64,000 nucleotides of DNA from Oscheius onirici. Taxonomy: Eukaryota > Nematoda > Chromadorea > Rhabditida > Rhabditidae. The notes beneath the pieces were generated by a model. It searched no databases, had not been told where the DNA came from, and saw nothing but the letters and a program-made list of their open reading frames with translations. The DNA lies in NCBI GenBank assembly GCA_932521025.1, contig OW051472.1, forward strand, positions 6,200,001 through 6,264,000, in the 5' to 3' direction. The position numbers and the translations under genes are program-made. Below, in pieces: positions 17,928 to 29,884 of the stretch (positions are counted from its first letter, which is position 1; every line of letters begins with the position of its first letter).

Positions 17928-20900
17928 TAGATTAGGGTAGTGAACTTTCTACTTTCTACTGTCATATGTAGAGTATGCGAACTTTTGTAATGTTTCAATT
18001 GGTACGCTAAGATTTTTTTAGTACTTTACAGTTTTGCCAAGTTCAGCAAAGTTGCAGCAGAATTTCACGCGATCTATAACTTTACAGGGCAGTCCAAAGG
18101 TAGAAAATGTTTTGTTCACAGTGAAAACTTGCTCCGAAGCCGCGTACTAGTTTGGGGAGTGGTCTGGTAACATAATAATGGAAATAAAATATTATGAGAA
18201 AGATCTGATCGATACCTAATCTGAGCGAAAGAAAAAAGGAAACAAAGTCGAGAGAACGTGGATGCGGTCAGTGACTGCTGCCGGAGTCATTTATTTCGAG
18301 CCGATCAGCGCAAGTGTCCCCGTCCGATCATTCCATCTACCATCACGTTTAATCACTTTTTTCAGCTTGAAATTTTGTTCTTTGACTTTGAGTTCTCTGA
18401 AGAAGAGAAACAGAGAGTTCCGAGCGTGCGGAGCCAATTGTTCGATCAATCGTTGCGTCAGTTCCTGACGTAAAACTGACAGAAATAACTGGATGGAGAG
18501 ATAGAAGATATGAGTAATGACTGGAGGGGGTAAAGTGCGGATTGATGGATTGGTCAGTGAAAAAGAGACAACTTAATAGGGAGCGAGAAGTCATTAGAGG
18601 AGAGGCAGACTGGGAGAAGAATGAGCAAAATCCGAGAGGAAAATTTGGAAACTTTGACGGGTAAACGAAAAACTGGCTGTGTTTGACTATAAGTAGAACA
18701 CAACGGCAAATTGCTTTGAAAAAGAACAGTTACATTGACATTGGAAACAATTTGGCTCTTTGGGAAACGGTCGAATGGTCGAAAACCACCTGGGTTGAAA
18801 TTGTGTCTATTATTTGACCCAAAAAATGAAGGAGAGCGAAAGAAAACGGGATCATGCTGTTAGTACTGAAGAACGGAAGATACTCTTTCTACTTTTTTTC
18901 AAGGCAAAAACTTCTGGCCTGTGAAACAAATTATATTTTGAAAAGGCTTTCAAAATATGCTGAAGAAGATACCCCTGATTTGTTCGACTAGATATATTGC
19001 CAAAAAGGCGAGTCATCGATGAACTCGGCAGTCTCTCTTCTGATTTGACGGCATAAATCAATTGTGATTTCCCAGTCAAGAGGAAGTGCAATTGTTCACT
19101 CTCAAGTGTGGGTCAGCTTCTCTCCCTCTCTCTGCCATCGAGTCTCACTCTGCAAATGGCGCAATAATGGCGTGTGTAACGGATAACAACACGTGTCGTC
19201 CCATCTCCACAGACCCATCATATCAGCCTCCAGCATCGGCTCTGATTAATGACTCAACGTCTAAGAAATACATAACCCCAGGAAGTGGTCAATTATCGGA
19301 TCGAGAGAGAAAAGAATGTAATGACGTCAGGATCAGTTCAAAGTGGTGGGAGACAAATGTTTTGATTCGGTTTACAGCTCGGGTCAACTCGGGTCAAAAG
19401 AATGATCCGAGAAGAGAAAAGAGATTAGAGGTAAGAAAAAAAAGACCGAAAAACAAGGTCGTAAATAAGAGCAGAGCGGAGCTAATTAAGAAACAGACAA
19501 GTGACCAGGGAAACTTTGGGAACAAATTGGTGAAACTGATACGGTTTGAGGTTTTACAAAATGTCGGGAAAGAGAAAAGTTTTAAATGTCTGAAAACACA
19601 CCTCTGTGAGATGAAAAAAGTAATATTACGCGAAAAATGCTACAAGTGGGGACAGAAGACAACACACGGTTGAGACAGAGCGGACCAGAAAAAATCAGTA
19701 GTACGGAGCAGAATAATCCTCGTTTAAAACTTTCCTCATTCAATGAGTGAGTACAAAAATATATTGAAAGTTTTAACAACGAAGTTTCAAAGTGAGTAAG
19801 ATGATGAGTGTACAATTTGACATGGAAGTGATCAAGGAACTGACGAAATAACATAGAAAGGTACAAAGAATTACAGTACAAACAAAGCTGCAAGAAAGGC
19901 AACAAGAAATGCTGATAAAAGTGTCAAATCGTGACAGTTTTCAGCGGATTCTCAAGAATGAAAACTGCTCGTTATAAAAGTTGGTCCCTCTCGGTCTCTA
20001 CTGTGTAGCTATTTTGATAGTTTCTTTCTGAGACACTAAAAGAGAAAAGATTGATAATTGGCAGAAGACGCAACCAAAACTGTTTGTATGAGTACAGTCT
20101 ATAAGAAAAAGAGACAGAAACGGAAGATGTCAAGCTGGGCTTATGCCTTTCAAGACAAACTGGTGCAGGATTAGTTTGTGGTAAATTGTTTACTCCAAAC
20201 GAGTGTTCTCTTCAAAGCAACCGAACCGGAAAAGATGGATGGATGAAGGTGTCAAAGTGTCAATTAATAAGCGCACTCGACAAAAAGAGGATGGCCCCGA
20301 CGAGGTTGCGATCGACATTTTACAGCAGCAGCACCCCGGTCTCCGGCGAGTCGCGATCCAAACAAAATATTAATTCCAATCGATCATTTTGCTTCAAAAC
20401 GAGAACAGGAAGTCTCTGACTAGCTGCTGGATCACTGTCCTCTTTTGGATATTTTTGGGAGGAAATTACAGACTGTTCCCAACAAAGACAACTCCTCGGA
20501 ACGGTTCCACTATCAGAAGTCGTAAAAATCATTCTGCCACTTTGCATTATCAGCATTTATTTCTTTTTTTTTGATAATGGGCTATGAAAAAAAAGAAATA
20601 TGGAGCCGTCCAAACCAGATTGGAAGTGAGGCTAAAAAGATACAAGTTTGAAAAAAAGGGTTTCGGGAAACTTTCAAAATGTAGCATTGTGGGAATCGAA
20701 TGAAAGGTAAAAATGGTCTAATTAAAAGCCATTGCGAACAAAAGGAACCAAAAGTTATTTGAAAACGAACAAATTGTGAAACGAATAGGAGTCTTGAAAA
20801 GTCTTGGAAAGTGAGATCGGCTCATAAAAATGCTTAAAAAAGAGAAATTCAAGGAATGAGAAAACATTGGGGGTCCCAGAAAGGTCCCGGAAAATCAGAA

Positions 20901-21441
20901 CTGACGATCAATCTCAATAATGAGCAGTCTGTATGAGTCAGGAGTGTCCAGAAGACGGACCAATCAGTCAGAACCGCTGTCCTCGATGTTTTCAACCAGA
21001 TTCCTGACCAAAATACTCGATTTATGGCCCAGAAGGAGCCCCAACCCACTGGATCAATGTTCCCTGCCAAACAGTTGTTCGAATAAATTTCTTGTTCTTC
21101 CTCTCTGGTGAAGGAACAAGACAAGAGTCAAGCGCATAAAGTAGTCAAATGAGTTCTGGAGAAGGTTCGTCTATAGGAAGGGGTTCCTACCCCAGTGGCT
21201 AATGAATAATTGATAAGCGATTGAAGGGCAGGGCGGCTGTCCCTTCTCTCCGCAAGCTAAATACTATTAAAACAGAGAGGAGAGAGACAGACACTCACTC
21301 AGCAGGAGGATTTGACCGCTGGGTTGGCCGATTGGAGTCGGTCTTTGTTTCTGTTACTATATTCCCGGTACTATAGTCCACAAACCAAGATAAGTGAGAA
21401 GAAACAAAGTAGGGTAGAGCACTTAAAATTGAGAAAAACGG
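17928..21441. other. Gene desert, 3.5 kb
   Basis: No recognisable gene. A partial copy of a dispersed repeat (about 18113-18155, GTGAAAACTTGCTCCGAAGC) is shared with an intron at 62.3 kb. One longer plus-strand frame (19086-19673) is listed separately. The rest is purine-rich with scattered short frames. It is striking in such a compact genome and may be decayed sequence or long-range regulatory DNA. Confidence 0.4.
19086..19673 (+). CDS. Hypothetical 195-aa ORF, weak support
   Basis: A continuous ATG-to-stop frame coding for a very basic protein (Lys/Arg-rich second half, e.g. EVRKKRPKNKVVNKSRAEL). It has no domain, no signal peptide and no hydrophobic segment, and no splice or polyadenylation signal was noted. 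Real genes here are usually broken by introns every 100-300 nt, so a 588-nt open frame in a gene desert may be chance. Confidence 0.2.
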   Translation: MQLFTLKCGSASLPLSAIESHSANGAIMACVTDNNTCRPISTDPSYQPPASALINDSTSKKYITPGSGQLSDRERKECNDVRISSKWWETNVLIRFTARVNSGQKNDPRREKRLEVRKKRPKNKVVNKSRAELIKKQTSDQGNFGNKLVKLIRFEVLQNVGKEKSFKCLKTHLCEMKKVILREKCYKWGQKTTHG

Positions 21442-21463
21442 CTAGGCAGCAGAGTCGGAGTAA

Positions 21464-21679
21464 AATAATACTGAGAGAAGAATGAGTAAGTTTCGAGAAA
21501 GAAAACAACGTACCTGGCTTTCTAAAGTTGTAGTCTTGGTAGATCCTTTGAAGGCGTCGTAGACCTCGTAGTTTCCACTAGTCAATTCTTCAATGGTTGC
21601 TACTAGAACTGTAGCAGATGGTGCCGACGTCGAAAGAGCTTCTTTCCAGAAGCCGGAATAGGTAGCAGAGAAGAGCATC
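21464..21679 (-). CDS. Possible small two-exon gene fragment
   Basis: The minus frame from ATG at 21679 reads MLFSATYSGFWKEALSTSAP through ATVLVATIEELTSGNYEVYD and stops being coding-like at a clean CAG|GTACGT donor near 21512. A CTCTCAG acceptor about 40 nt further on continues in frame for 15-20 codons. The first exon has coding-like composition, but no family is recognised. It could be the first exon of a larger or degraded gene. End coordinate approximate. Confidence 0.3.
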
Positions 21680-21865
21680 AAGTCTTGCTACAGAGAGTCG
21701 AATCTTTGCACTGACAATAATTGGGATTACAGACGGAAGGAATAGATCAGATTTGACAGGAGAGAACATGTTTGAATCGAACTGGACAAGTCGAAACTGA
21801 GACTTTCTGTTTTCTCTTTAACGTTTGGCTCGATGATTGTGCTTCTGCTTGAAAAACTGATGGGT

Positions 21866-22756
21866 GGTATACCGAAACCCCGCGAGTCAGAATGGGCGCG
21901 GGGTTTCAGTTACCGTCGCGGGGTTACGGTCACCCTCACGGGGGTTCAGTTTTATTTCTCGAAAAGCTCGAAAAATACAAAAAAAATTGCAGTTATGTCT
22001 CACTATCTGCGCAGAATATCTCACTCTGTATCGCGCAAAGCTCTCGGCCAAAATTTACCAGAGATTATTCACCGTATTTTGCTCACCTTATTGCTAAAGG
22101 CACTGTAGCTTACCCTAAGAACTGTACAAATGCTGTGACCAGAATTGTTCCCTTTGTCTCCATTTTGTTGGGGGCGAGACGTTAGTTCCACGGGACTAAA
22201 CCGCTGCGGTGGTAAAGTCATCGACAGGTAAAGTACGCTTTCTGCGGAACTGCACTGGAAACAATAGTCAGGGTAAAAAATAACATCAGTATTCTTCTAG
22301 TGATAGCCTAAGCATTTAACAGGGGTTATCACTCTCGCTGTGGGCTTTCAGTTGGGTCTGAGATGTCATAACTTCCTGGCAATCAGTATGCTTTTAGTGA
22401 TAGCCTAAGCCTTAAATAGAGATATATCACTTTCGCTGTGCATCTCAGCTGAGCTGAGAATGTCCATGCTTTCGGGGAACAGATTACTTCGGACGATGAG
22501 TTAAAAATTTGTCAAGAAAGCATTCGATTTGATTAAAAATGAGAGTGAGACGTAGTTCCGCACTGAAAACGGTGGGTGATACGTTAGATCCGCGGAACTA
22601 ACCCCCCCCCCCCCCATTTTGTTTGAACGTTTCTCAGAAAGTTTTGTTTATTTAGTGTTAGCGGCAGTAGCTAACAGGTAACTGAAACCCCGTGAGGGTA
22701 ACTGAAACCCCGCGGGGTTTCGGTTACCCATTCTGACTCGCGGGGTTTCAGTCACC
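21866..22756. repeat. CG-rich terminal-inverted-repeat element, non-coding
   Basis: The two ends are reverse complements for about 85 bp, built from repeated GAAACCCCGCGRG / GGGTTTCAGTTACC motifs. The right end contains the exact palindrome AAACCCCGCGGGGTTT. Inside are two diverged direct repeats (about 22300-22350 and 22394-22445, sharing GTGATAGCCTAAGC). No transposase frame is visible, so a non-autonomous DNA transposon is likely. A poly-C run (22603-22614) lies inside and another starts just past the right end. Confidence 0.75.
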
Positions 22757-23055
22757 CCCCCCCCACCCCCCAAAAAAAAAACTGATCCGTGACCATAAAA
22801 CATTAGAGATTTTTCCATGTTTGCCTGTGTGTGGGACTCGTGTTAGTCATTGAACTGTTGCAAGTTTGAGCAAATGCAGACATCCATGTGATACGTGTTC
22901 GAACATGCTCCCCACGCTGTTTGTACTACTTGCAGCTGGTCATCTTTGCGAGTTCTTCAAAAAGGCTGCAGAACAGTCTTTGAATAGCACCAGCCCTCCC
23001 TTGTGTTCTGCCCTTATCAGACGGCATCTCGTGTGGCGACAAGTCTTTCGGGAAA

Positions 23056-24442
23056 ATGCGGTATCCTCTCGTCGCACTTGCTCTTCTGGTCGCAGGTGAG
23101 TGACACTTCCTGTTCTTTGTATTTTATTTACTAGACATTTAACATTTCTGCTCCCAGTATTTCATGATTGTAGCCTAATAGAATTTCTGCCGGACCCACT
23201 CCTAATTCTCTATCTTGTCTCTTCAATGATTCATGCTCTCTATCGGTCACTGTAGACTACTTGACTACAGAAGCTTCATCCTTGGTTTCATCCACGCCTT
23301 TCAACAAAAATTTTCAGTGGTCTCGACTCTCACCGATCAACAACAAGACTCTCTACTTGGAAACCTCATTCCGGATATCCAGCTTCCCTGGTTCCGATGG
23401 GAACGTGATGCTAAAGGAAAGTCCGACGAAAAATCGAAGGAAAAGTCTAAAGAGAAGGACGCGTGGAAACACTGGGGACATAAGCACGGACATGGAAAGA
23501 GTCGTTCCTCGTCTTCTTCTTCTGGCTCGAAAGAGAACGAAAAGAAGTCGACCATGAGACGTTCCTCGGTTCCACCCTCAACGACTGTACAATCCAGAAG
23601 TCCTCGTCGATCAACAATGCAGTCAACTGCCACGATGGAAACCAGAAACACGAGTCAGTCTACAGAATCCAGTACTGCTCAAGTCCAGAATACCACCGTT
23701 GCCTGTAAGTTTTCGATAATCCTCCATCAGTTTTCTTTTCCAGTGCAAACAGTCACACTTTTCGCTAATCTCGTCAGCGATAACAGGCTTAAAATAACAG
23801 CCGCTAATTCTTTCAATTTTTTGAAGTGAAGTCAACCGAATTTTCGCATGAAAGATAAACTGATGAAAAAGATTGTAAGCACGATGACGGCGTTTCCCTC
23901 GCTGTTTTACGGACAAGAGATACCGGTGTCATAAAAACAGTGCTCTGTTTTCAGCAAAATGCTCAGCTGGTCCCAGTTCAGCTCCAATCACCCGAATTCT
24001 CAATCAGAAAGACTTTGTCTACAACCCCGACATCACCTTCACAATCACACAAAACGCCACCGGCTGTGACATCCTGACCATCTCATGTTCCGGCTACTTC
24101 TCTGCTTTCATTTCTGCTGAATGGGCTCAAACTGGAGCTGAAGTTATTGTACTCACTATTCTTGATTTCGTTTGCAAACTATTTTCAGTTTGAATTTCCC
24201 GCCGACGCTCCGGACAACTTCACTCTTGTTACCGTATCTACAACTCTTCCCTGGGAACAGTTTGGATGGGGAGCTCCTAGTCAAAATCTGGCCATTAAAG
24301 ACAACGCCTTCTACTGTATGGGTATGTTACATTATCTTTCGACTTGACCATTTATTTTCCAGTAGGAAGTCTTGTTCCCAATAATGTCCGTCCTGTTCTC
24401 ACTGCTGCTGCCTACTTGGCAAAATCCCGTCTCGGTCGATAA
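23056..24442 (+). CDS. Secreted Ser-rich protein with Cys-containing C-terminal domain
   Basis: Exons 23056-23095, 23318-23704, 23955-24148, 24189-24321 and 24363-24442 join in phase to 277 aa. The first exon is a signal peptide (MRYPLVALALLVA). Residues about 15-140 are hydrophilic and low-complexity: a charged KSKEKSKEKDAWKHWGHKH stretch with clustered His, then Ser/Thr-rich sequence. Residues about 145-277 form a compact domain with cysteines in KCSAGP, TGCDILTISCSGY and NAFYCM; the GC..LT..C pattern recalls the nematode C6 domain but has fewer cysteines, so that assignment is tentative. The Ser/Thr-rich part is likely O-glycosylated. Secretion is inferred; function is unknown. Confidence 0.8.
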
Positions 24443-24572
24443 CCAGTGTACCCTATGTTAATAATATCTGTCCAAATGTCCTGTGTACTCAGCTTTATGT
24501 GTCGTTCTTTCACTACTTTCAAGAGCAGAGATGAAAGAGAGTTCCTTGGAATCCAAGAGGAAAGAGAAATAG

Positions 24573-25984
24573 ATGAAAGACAGAAGCAATGACAAAATGT
24601 GTCAGAATAACAGACTGTACGATATAACTTACACTGAAAAATTATTGAGAAACCGTCAACTGGAAACAAAAAAGCTACACAATCATTCAGTTGGATCTCT
24701 GGAACCTGACAGTCAGCCTAGCCAAGGCCCGTCTTGTTCTTGTCAGTACGACAAAGTTTGGGTCGATTTGATGATTCTCATCGAGGCTTCGGAATCCATT
24801 GGAAACATGGGTCTACAAGAAATCTTTGGCTATGTACAGACCTCTCTCAACTGGTTCAACATCCAGTTAGCAAACTCCACTGATCCTGTGAGTTGAAAAT
24901 AAAAAAATATGAATCACCCCAAAAAGTTCCATACGCGAATCGGTTTGATCATTTACGCCGCAGAACCGAAACTCCTGGCTTCCCTGGGAACCTTGGCCGG
25001 AGATCAGCTCCAGAATTTTGGCGAGATCGAGTATTTGGGTGGAGATATAATGAGTATCGACAAGTAAGAATCATCCATTCAAAGAAAAAAATTCAGAGCA
25101 ATGAGAATGGCTTTGCAAGAGTTTGAAGGTCCGGCTAGACGAAGAAATGCTCGAAAGGTGATTGCTCTGTTTGCAACAGCATTCGAGTAAGTTCAACTTG
25201 TAAGAGCAAAAATGTTGAAATTTTAGCTCAATGCACGACGACGCACTACAACGGGCCAACATCTTCAAAGACGATGACGGCATCATGTTCGTTTATAGTA
25301 GGTCCCGATTAAGATATAGGAACATACAAATTTCAGACTTTGTGGAGGCTGACAGTATCCCGAGTGCGGAGCTGAGTCAATTGGCCAGCACTGGGTACTT
25401 TTGGAATTACAGCAATGACTACAAGGGAGAGGGATTCATGGTCTCCTTGTGCACTGCCAACTGTTACTGTCCGAATGACTACGCTTCTTTTGCGGACAAC
25501 CTTGATAATGGGACACCAAAGGCTGGTAAGAAATAAGGAGTAATATAGTGAGACAACATTTTTAGGTTGTTACTATTCGGCCAACATTCAGTCCAACTTC
25601 CGGCTGGCAATTTCACGCTGTCAGCGCTACAATAACGGCTCCATAGCGCAAGAAAAGACACAGGACAAGCTCAACTTTTTGCAATCACGTGAGTACTTCT
25701 TGTCCCTCAAAGCCTAACTTTTTTCAGAATTTGAGCTCTCCAATGCCAGATTCTGGGCCGGGATCAGTTGGAGTTCTGAGGATAACAGTTACGTCTGGAT
25801 GGACGGGAGCCTACTCAGCAACGAGACCTATCAACCCTGGGGTTCGAAGAGAGTATCTGGACAGGACTGTGTGGCCATTATGAACAACGTCTGGATGCCA
25901 ATGGACTGTCGAATAGGCTACGACTACATCTGCGAGGCATCGCCCTGTGATTCTCTACACTATTGTCAAGACGAGCAGGACTAA
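24573..25984 (+). CDS. vWA plus C-type lectin domain protein
   Basis: Exons 24573-24887, 24927-25063, 25097-25186, 25227-25297, 25337-25525, 25566-25688 and 25728-25984 give 393 aa. A von Willebrand A-like domain covers residues about 58-230: VWVDLMILIEASESIG with a degenerate DxSxS site (E-A-S-E-S), RIGLIIYAAEP, RRNARKVIALFATAF and DDGIMFVYNFVEADS. A C-type lectin-like domain follows (about 250-393) with CYYSANIQ, RFWAGISWSSED, YVWMDGS, DCVAIMNN and DYICEASPC. This order is known from C. elegans CLEC proteins, many of them secreted and immune-responsive. No signal peptide is present on the first exon found, so an upstream exon may be missing; TAG directly precedes the ATG. AATAAA lies at about 26039. 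Confidence 0.88.
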
Positions 25985-27728
25985 CTTAAACCTCTTTCGT
26001 TTGAAATGCCAGTATTCGATTCATAATACAGTGGGTAAATAAAGATACTGTTTTTAGACCTTTTCGTGGTTCTGAAGCGTGACCATTGAACGAGTTTCCA
26101 GAGAGAGCGAGGGGTTCAATTGAGTGGCCGTTGGCAAGTTTTCGCCAGCTGTGTCCAAATGGGCTTACTTTGATCTCAAGGTGATTGAAGGAGGAGTTCT
26201 GAAGAGAACGAGGACGTTCTTTTCTCTGAACTTACCGGGCAAAAGTCTAGTTTTTGCTCGCTTTCTATATTTGACTAATTCTTCCTTTCTGTTCTGTGAT
26301 CTTGTCCCGCCTCAAAATTCAAAATAAACCTCATTTTGCCAAAAGGTCGGAATAATGTTTAGGTAGTGCCTATTTTCAGACTTTTGTTTGATCTGTTTTG
26401 AGTATCTTTTCACAGAACCGTGGTCATTGCGAAGCTTTGATCATTGATCTGGACTGGTCCCATTAGATACTGGTCAAAAAAGGAAAGAAGATGGACTATT
26501 TAAAGTTCCCACACTCTCACTGCCCAAAGCTCACCGGTAACCTGACTCCTGTGTTCAGAATGCGAACATCCAATTGGATCACGTGCCGTTGGATCGAAAT
26601 CTCCTCCTCCAGCCAAAAGCAAGGTCCTTCACTGTGACAGTGGCAGCCGGCTCTCTGATCCGCCAAACGTGTTCTATCTGTCCAGAGTGAGAGGGGCAGA
26701 GAGACTAATGTTGTCTCGCGGCATCTCCTTGCGCAACGCGTTCTGTGTCCAAAACTCTCTCTCTCTCTCTCTTCGCCGTGTCTGTTTTTGTCCAGATTCT
26801 CTGGCCACATCTGACCCTTCTGCCAAAACCACCAATTGATTGGATGTCACAAAATTTAGGGATCTTTACAAGCTTGTTTATCCAGTCTCTCCAGTCAGTG
26901 TCAGTACACACAAATCTCATCAGACAAGCCGGTTCTTATGCGACTTTCACCCGCTGCCATTCATAGTCTCTACATATTTATCCATGTTTTCTGTCGTCTG
27001 GCGAGATATATCTTTTGGCTCTAGTTGCATTCTACTTTTTGCCTCCCGGTGTCGGCTAGGTCAGCCACTAATTTATTACCGACTTCTCACAAGAATCGGT
27101 GTATGGACGATCTTTCTGCTTTCAAACCTCTTACAAAAGTCAATAAAGTCTCCTTACTGCCTTTGAACATTAGTCAAAAGTGGTTCCTCTGGTAAATTTC
27201 AGGCTTTGTAGTTTGACTCATTTAAATTCGGGTCCAGATCTCAGGCACTCTTAGATTGCTGCTTAGCAAAAACTCGCAGAGTTCCACTCTCAATTGCGTG
27301 AAAGAGATCTTCTGCAAATATTCTCTCTCCTCCCTCCTATCAGTAGTTTTCTTCTCTCCGCATCCCAGAAGAGGAGAAAGTCGTAAATTTGCATGCCGCG
27401 AGGGTCAAGTTTGTATTCGAACAGGAAAGACAGACAACTCATTTTCGGATTTGGGACTTTCGCGCGTTCCGCCCTTCCGCACTCTCTTCCTCTCTGTAGT
27501 CGGCGCCTCTTTACTCCGTACTTTTTGACGTCGGTCCTCTTGAAATTGTCATTGACCAACCTCTTCTCTCTGTCCGGGCGGTCGCCGTTCCTCAGAAACC
27601 CATTAATCTGAGGTGACATTGCTTCCTCCTCCGATTTCCGGGTGATCACACAAGGCGGCACCTCGCTGTGAGGTCAAGCCGCTCTTTGTCTCAAACACTT
27701 TCTTATTTTGAGACAGTTTCACTTTCAG
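25985..27728. other. Intergenic region
   Basis: Between the lectin gene and the channel gene, both on the plus strand. Plus and minus frames (26517-26810, 26840-27166, 27256-27661) overlap each other in several phases, lack domains and carry no consistent splice structure. CACTTTCAG directly before the ATG at 27729 marks the probable trans-splice site of the next gene. Confidence 0.4.
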
Positions 27729-29884
27729 ATGTTACTCTGGCTTCTACTTCCCGTACTGGTGGCAGCTCTAGACAGCGCGCCACAGATTGTCAACCCTCCT
27801 GCTGCTCTCTTTCAAGTACGTTTTTTGGAATTTTCTTAGCAAAGCTTTGGATAGGTGAGAAGGATCAGTGAGCAAGACTTTGTGCCCGACAGTTTATAGA
27901 ACGAGACGGAAACCGTTATTAATGAACGGATCAAAAGTTTGCTTGCATGTTCCTTTCTGAAATAGCTTCGGCATTCTTGTGTCTTCGAAATTATTTCACT
28001 TTCCCAGTAGGAAAGGGTCCACTTTCGCTCTTCCGGACCTCACTTCAGACACTCACTCTCTTGCGCAACGATCCTCCTGACCTCTAAATCAAAGCATCAA
28101 ACCACTTGTAATGTTCGTATTCGGTGGAGAATCCCCTGAGAGTGAACTCTGATGTTTTGTTTTCCAGGCTCGAGCAACCTCTTCCGATGAGTTGGATCCG
28201 TGCCAATACCTTTTGGCCAATCTGACCAGTGTCGAAAATCTCCAAGCCCACGAATTTGCTTCGCTAGAACAATGTCTGTACTATTTCCTGGCTGGAGAGA
28301 GTGCCAAGAGAATGAGGCGACTCGGAGTCCCTCATCCCATCGCTTCAGTCCCTCCCAACTATCTGTCCCGACAGCCAGTTCACATCAAATTTAATCAGGT
28401 TACACTGCAGCATTTTGAGCTGGTATGGGTTTTTTTTGTTTCTTGCGAAAATTCTTTTTCAGAACGAATTCTTGAAAGACATTGCTATTCACGGATACAT
28501 GGAGGTCAGCTGGATGGACGACCGTCTGGTCTGGAACACGGACACCTGGAAGATGGACAAACTTCACGTTCAGAGCTTGAACCATGTCTGGTTCCCGATC
28601 TTCATTGCTCAGAAGTAAGATACTTTCAGAAGTTTTCTCAATTTCATTTTTATGTTTTCCTTGACACATATTCTAACCATTACTTCTTCATTCCACATTT
28701 TTAATCCCTTTTCAGTCAGGACACTCACCTGAAGAACGGAGATGCCTTCGAAATGAGACGTGTTGATGCTGCTCATAATGGAACAGTCTCAGCCATTATC
28801 GCCTTCTCTCTTCGTACTTTCTGCGACGATTCCGACTTTGAAAATTACCCCGATGACATCTACAAGTGCTGCTTCACACTGGAGCCTAGAACTAACCCGG
28901 TAAGAAAGCAAAAAGAACAAAAGAAGGCTCAGTATGCATGATTCAAGACATTACGGCGGAAATCCGTTCTGCTAAGAGGTGTCAGAGCAAGTGTGCATTC
29001 ATCAAAGCCGTGGGGAGCGAACCTGTGGTTGCCAGGCGTCGGCGGCGCCTTGGACCACTCGGCCATTTGGTCAATAGTAGACGGTGCAAGGGAAAAGGGT
29101 GGACAAACATCTGCGTCATACTCCCACCAACAAAATACTGTTATTTCAGGACATTATCGAGTTTGATGCCTCTGGACTGCCCATTTTCACCGATCCCAAG
29201 TATTTCCGTGATTACGGCTGGAAGCTGTCCGGAACTGTTCCGCAGACCATCGAAGATCCTGCTCAAGTCGCCCAGCTGGGATTCTGCATAAATCTGCAGA
29301 GAGCCTCTAGTGCTGTCAGAATCGAGTTGACCGTCCCTCTGATGGTCACTTCTCTTCTCTTTCTGGTCACACCATTTTTGGGACATCTGAAACTTCAGGC
29401 ACAGATGCAGAGAGTCAGAAAGAATCGTTCCTTTTTAGGTCTTTGCCAAGATTTTTGTCCTCGGTCTCCAGTTCGTAACCTTCCTTCTCTACAGCAACAG
29501 AATTTCTCCTCATCTCGGCAGCGCCGCTGCCACTCCAAGAATTCGTAAGTTTTACTTCCTAACTTATCTCAGTGCTTTCCAGTTCGTTTCCTCGAGTTCG
29601 CGACTACCATCAATGGTCTCTCCATCTGTCTGTCGGCCATTTTGTGGGCTTGTATGAGAGTCAAGAGAGATCTGCCTCCATGGGGACAACTTGTCCAGCT
29701 TTCTGGCTTCGTCAACAAGGTTCTCTGTGTCTTCCAGACTCACGGATCTGAGGAAGAAGAAATCGAAAAGGGCGCTGGAGGCAACTTCCAAGCCGACTGG
29801 CAGTCGGCCTTCACGGCAATCCACGCCGTTGTGATGACAGTAATCGTCGCAATTTTCTTCATTGGATACGTGATCATCCTGTAG
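27729..29884 (+). CDS. Cys-loop ligand-gated ion channel subunit
   Basis: Exons 27729-27815, 28168-28422, 28463-28614, 28716-28899, 29150-29398, 29439-29544 and 29583-29884 give 444 aa. There is a signal peptide (MLLWLLLPVLVAALDSA) and an extracellular domain with the W-x-D core (MEVSWMDDRLVW), LNHVWFPIFIAQN and a Cys-loop-like CDDSDFENYPDDIYKC. Four membrane segments follow: LTVPLMVTSLLFLVTPFLG, KIFVLGLQFVTFLLYS, GLSICLSAILWACM and a C-terminal VVMTVIVAIFFIGYVIIL. Loop C lacks the adjacent cysteines of nicotinic alpha subunits. It resembles the orphan nematode LGC/acetylcholine-receptor-like group; ligand and ion selectivity cannot be told. The intron between M1 and M2 (29399-29438) has a GC donor. 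The ATG sits directly after TTTCAG. Confidence 0.88.
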
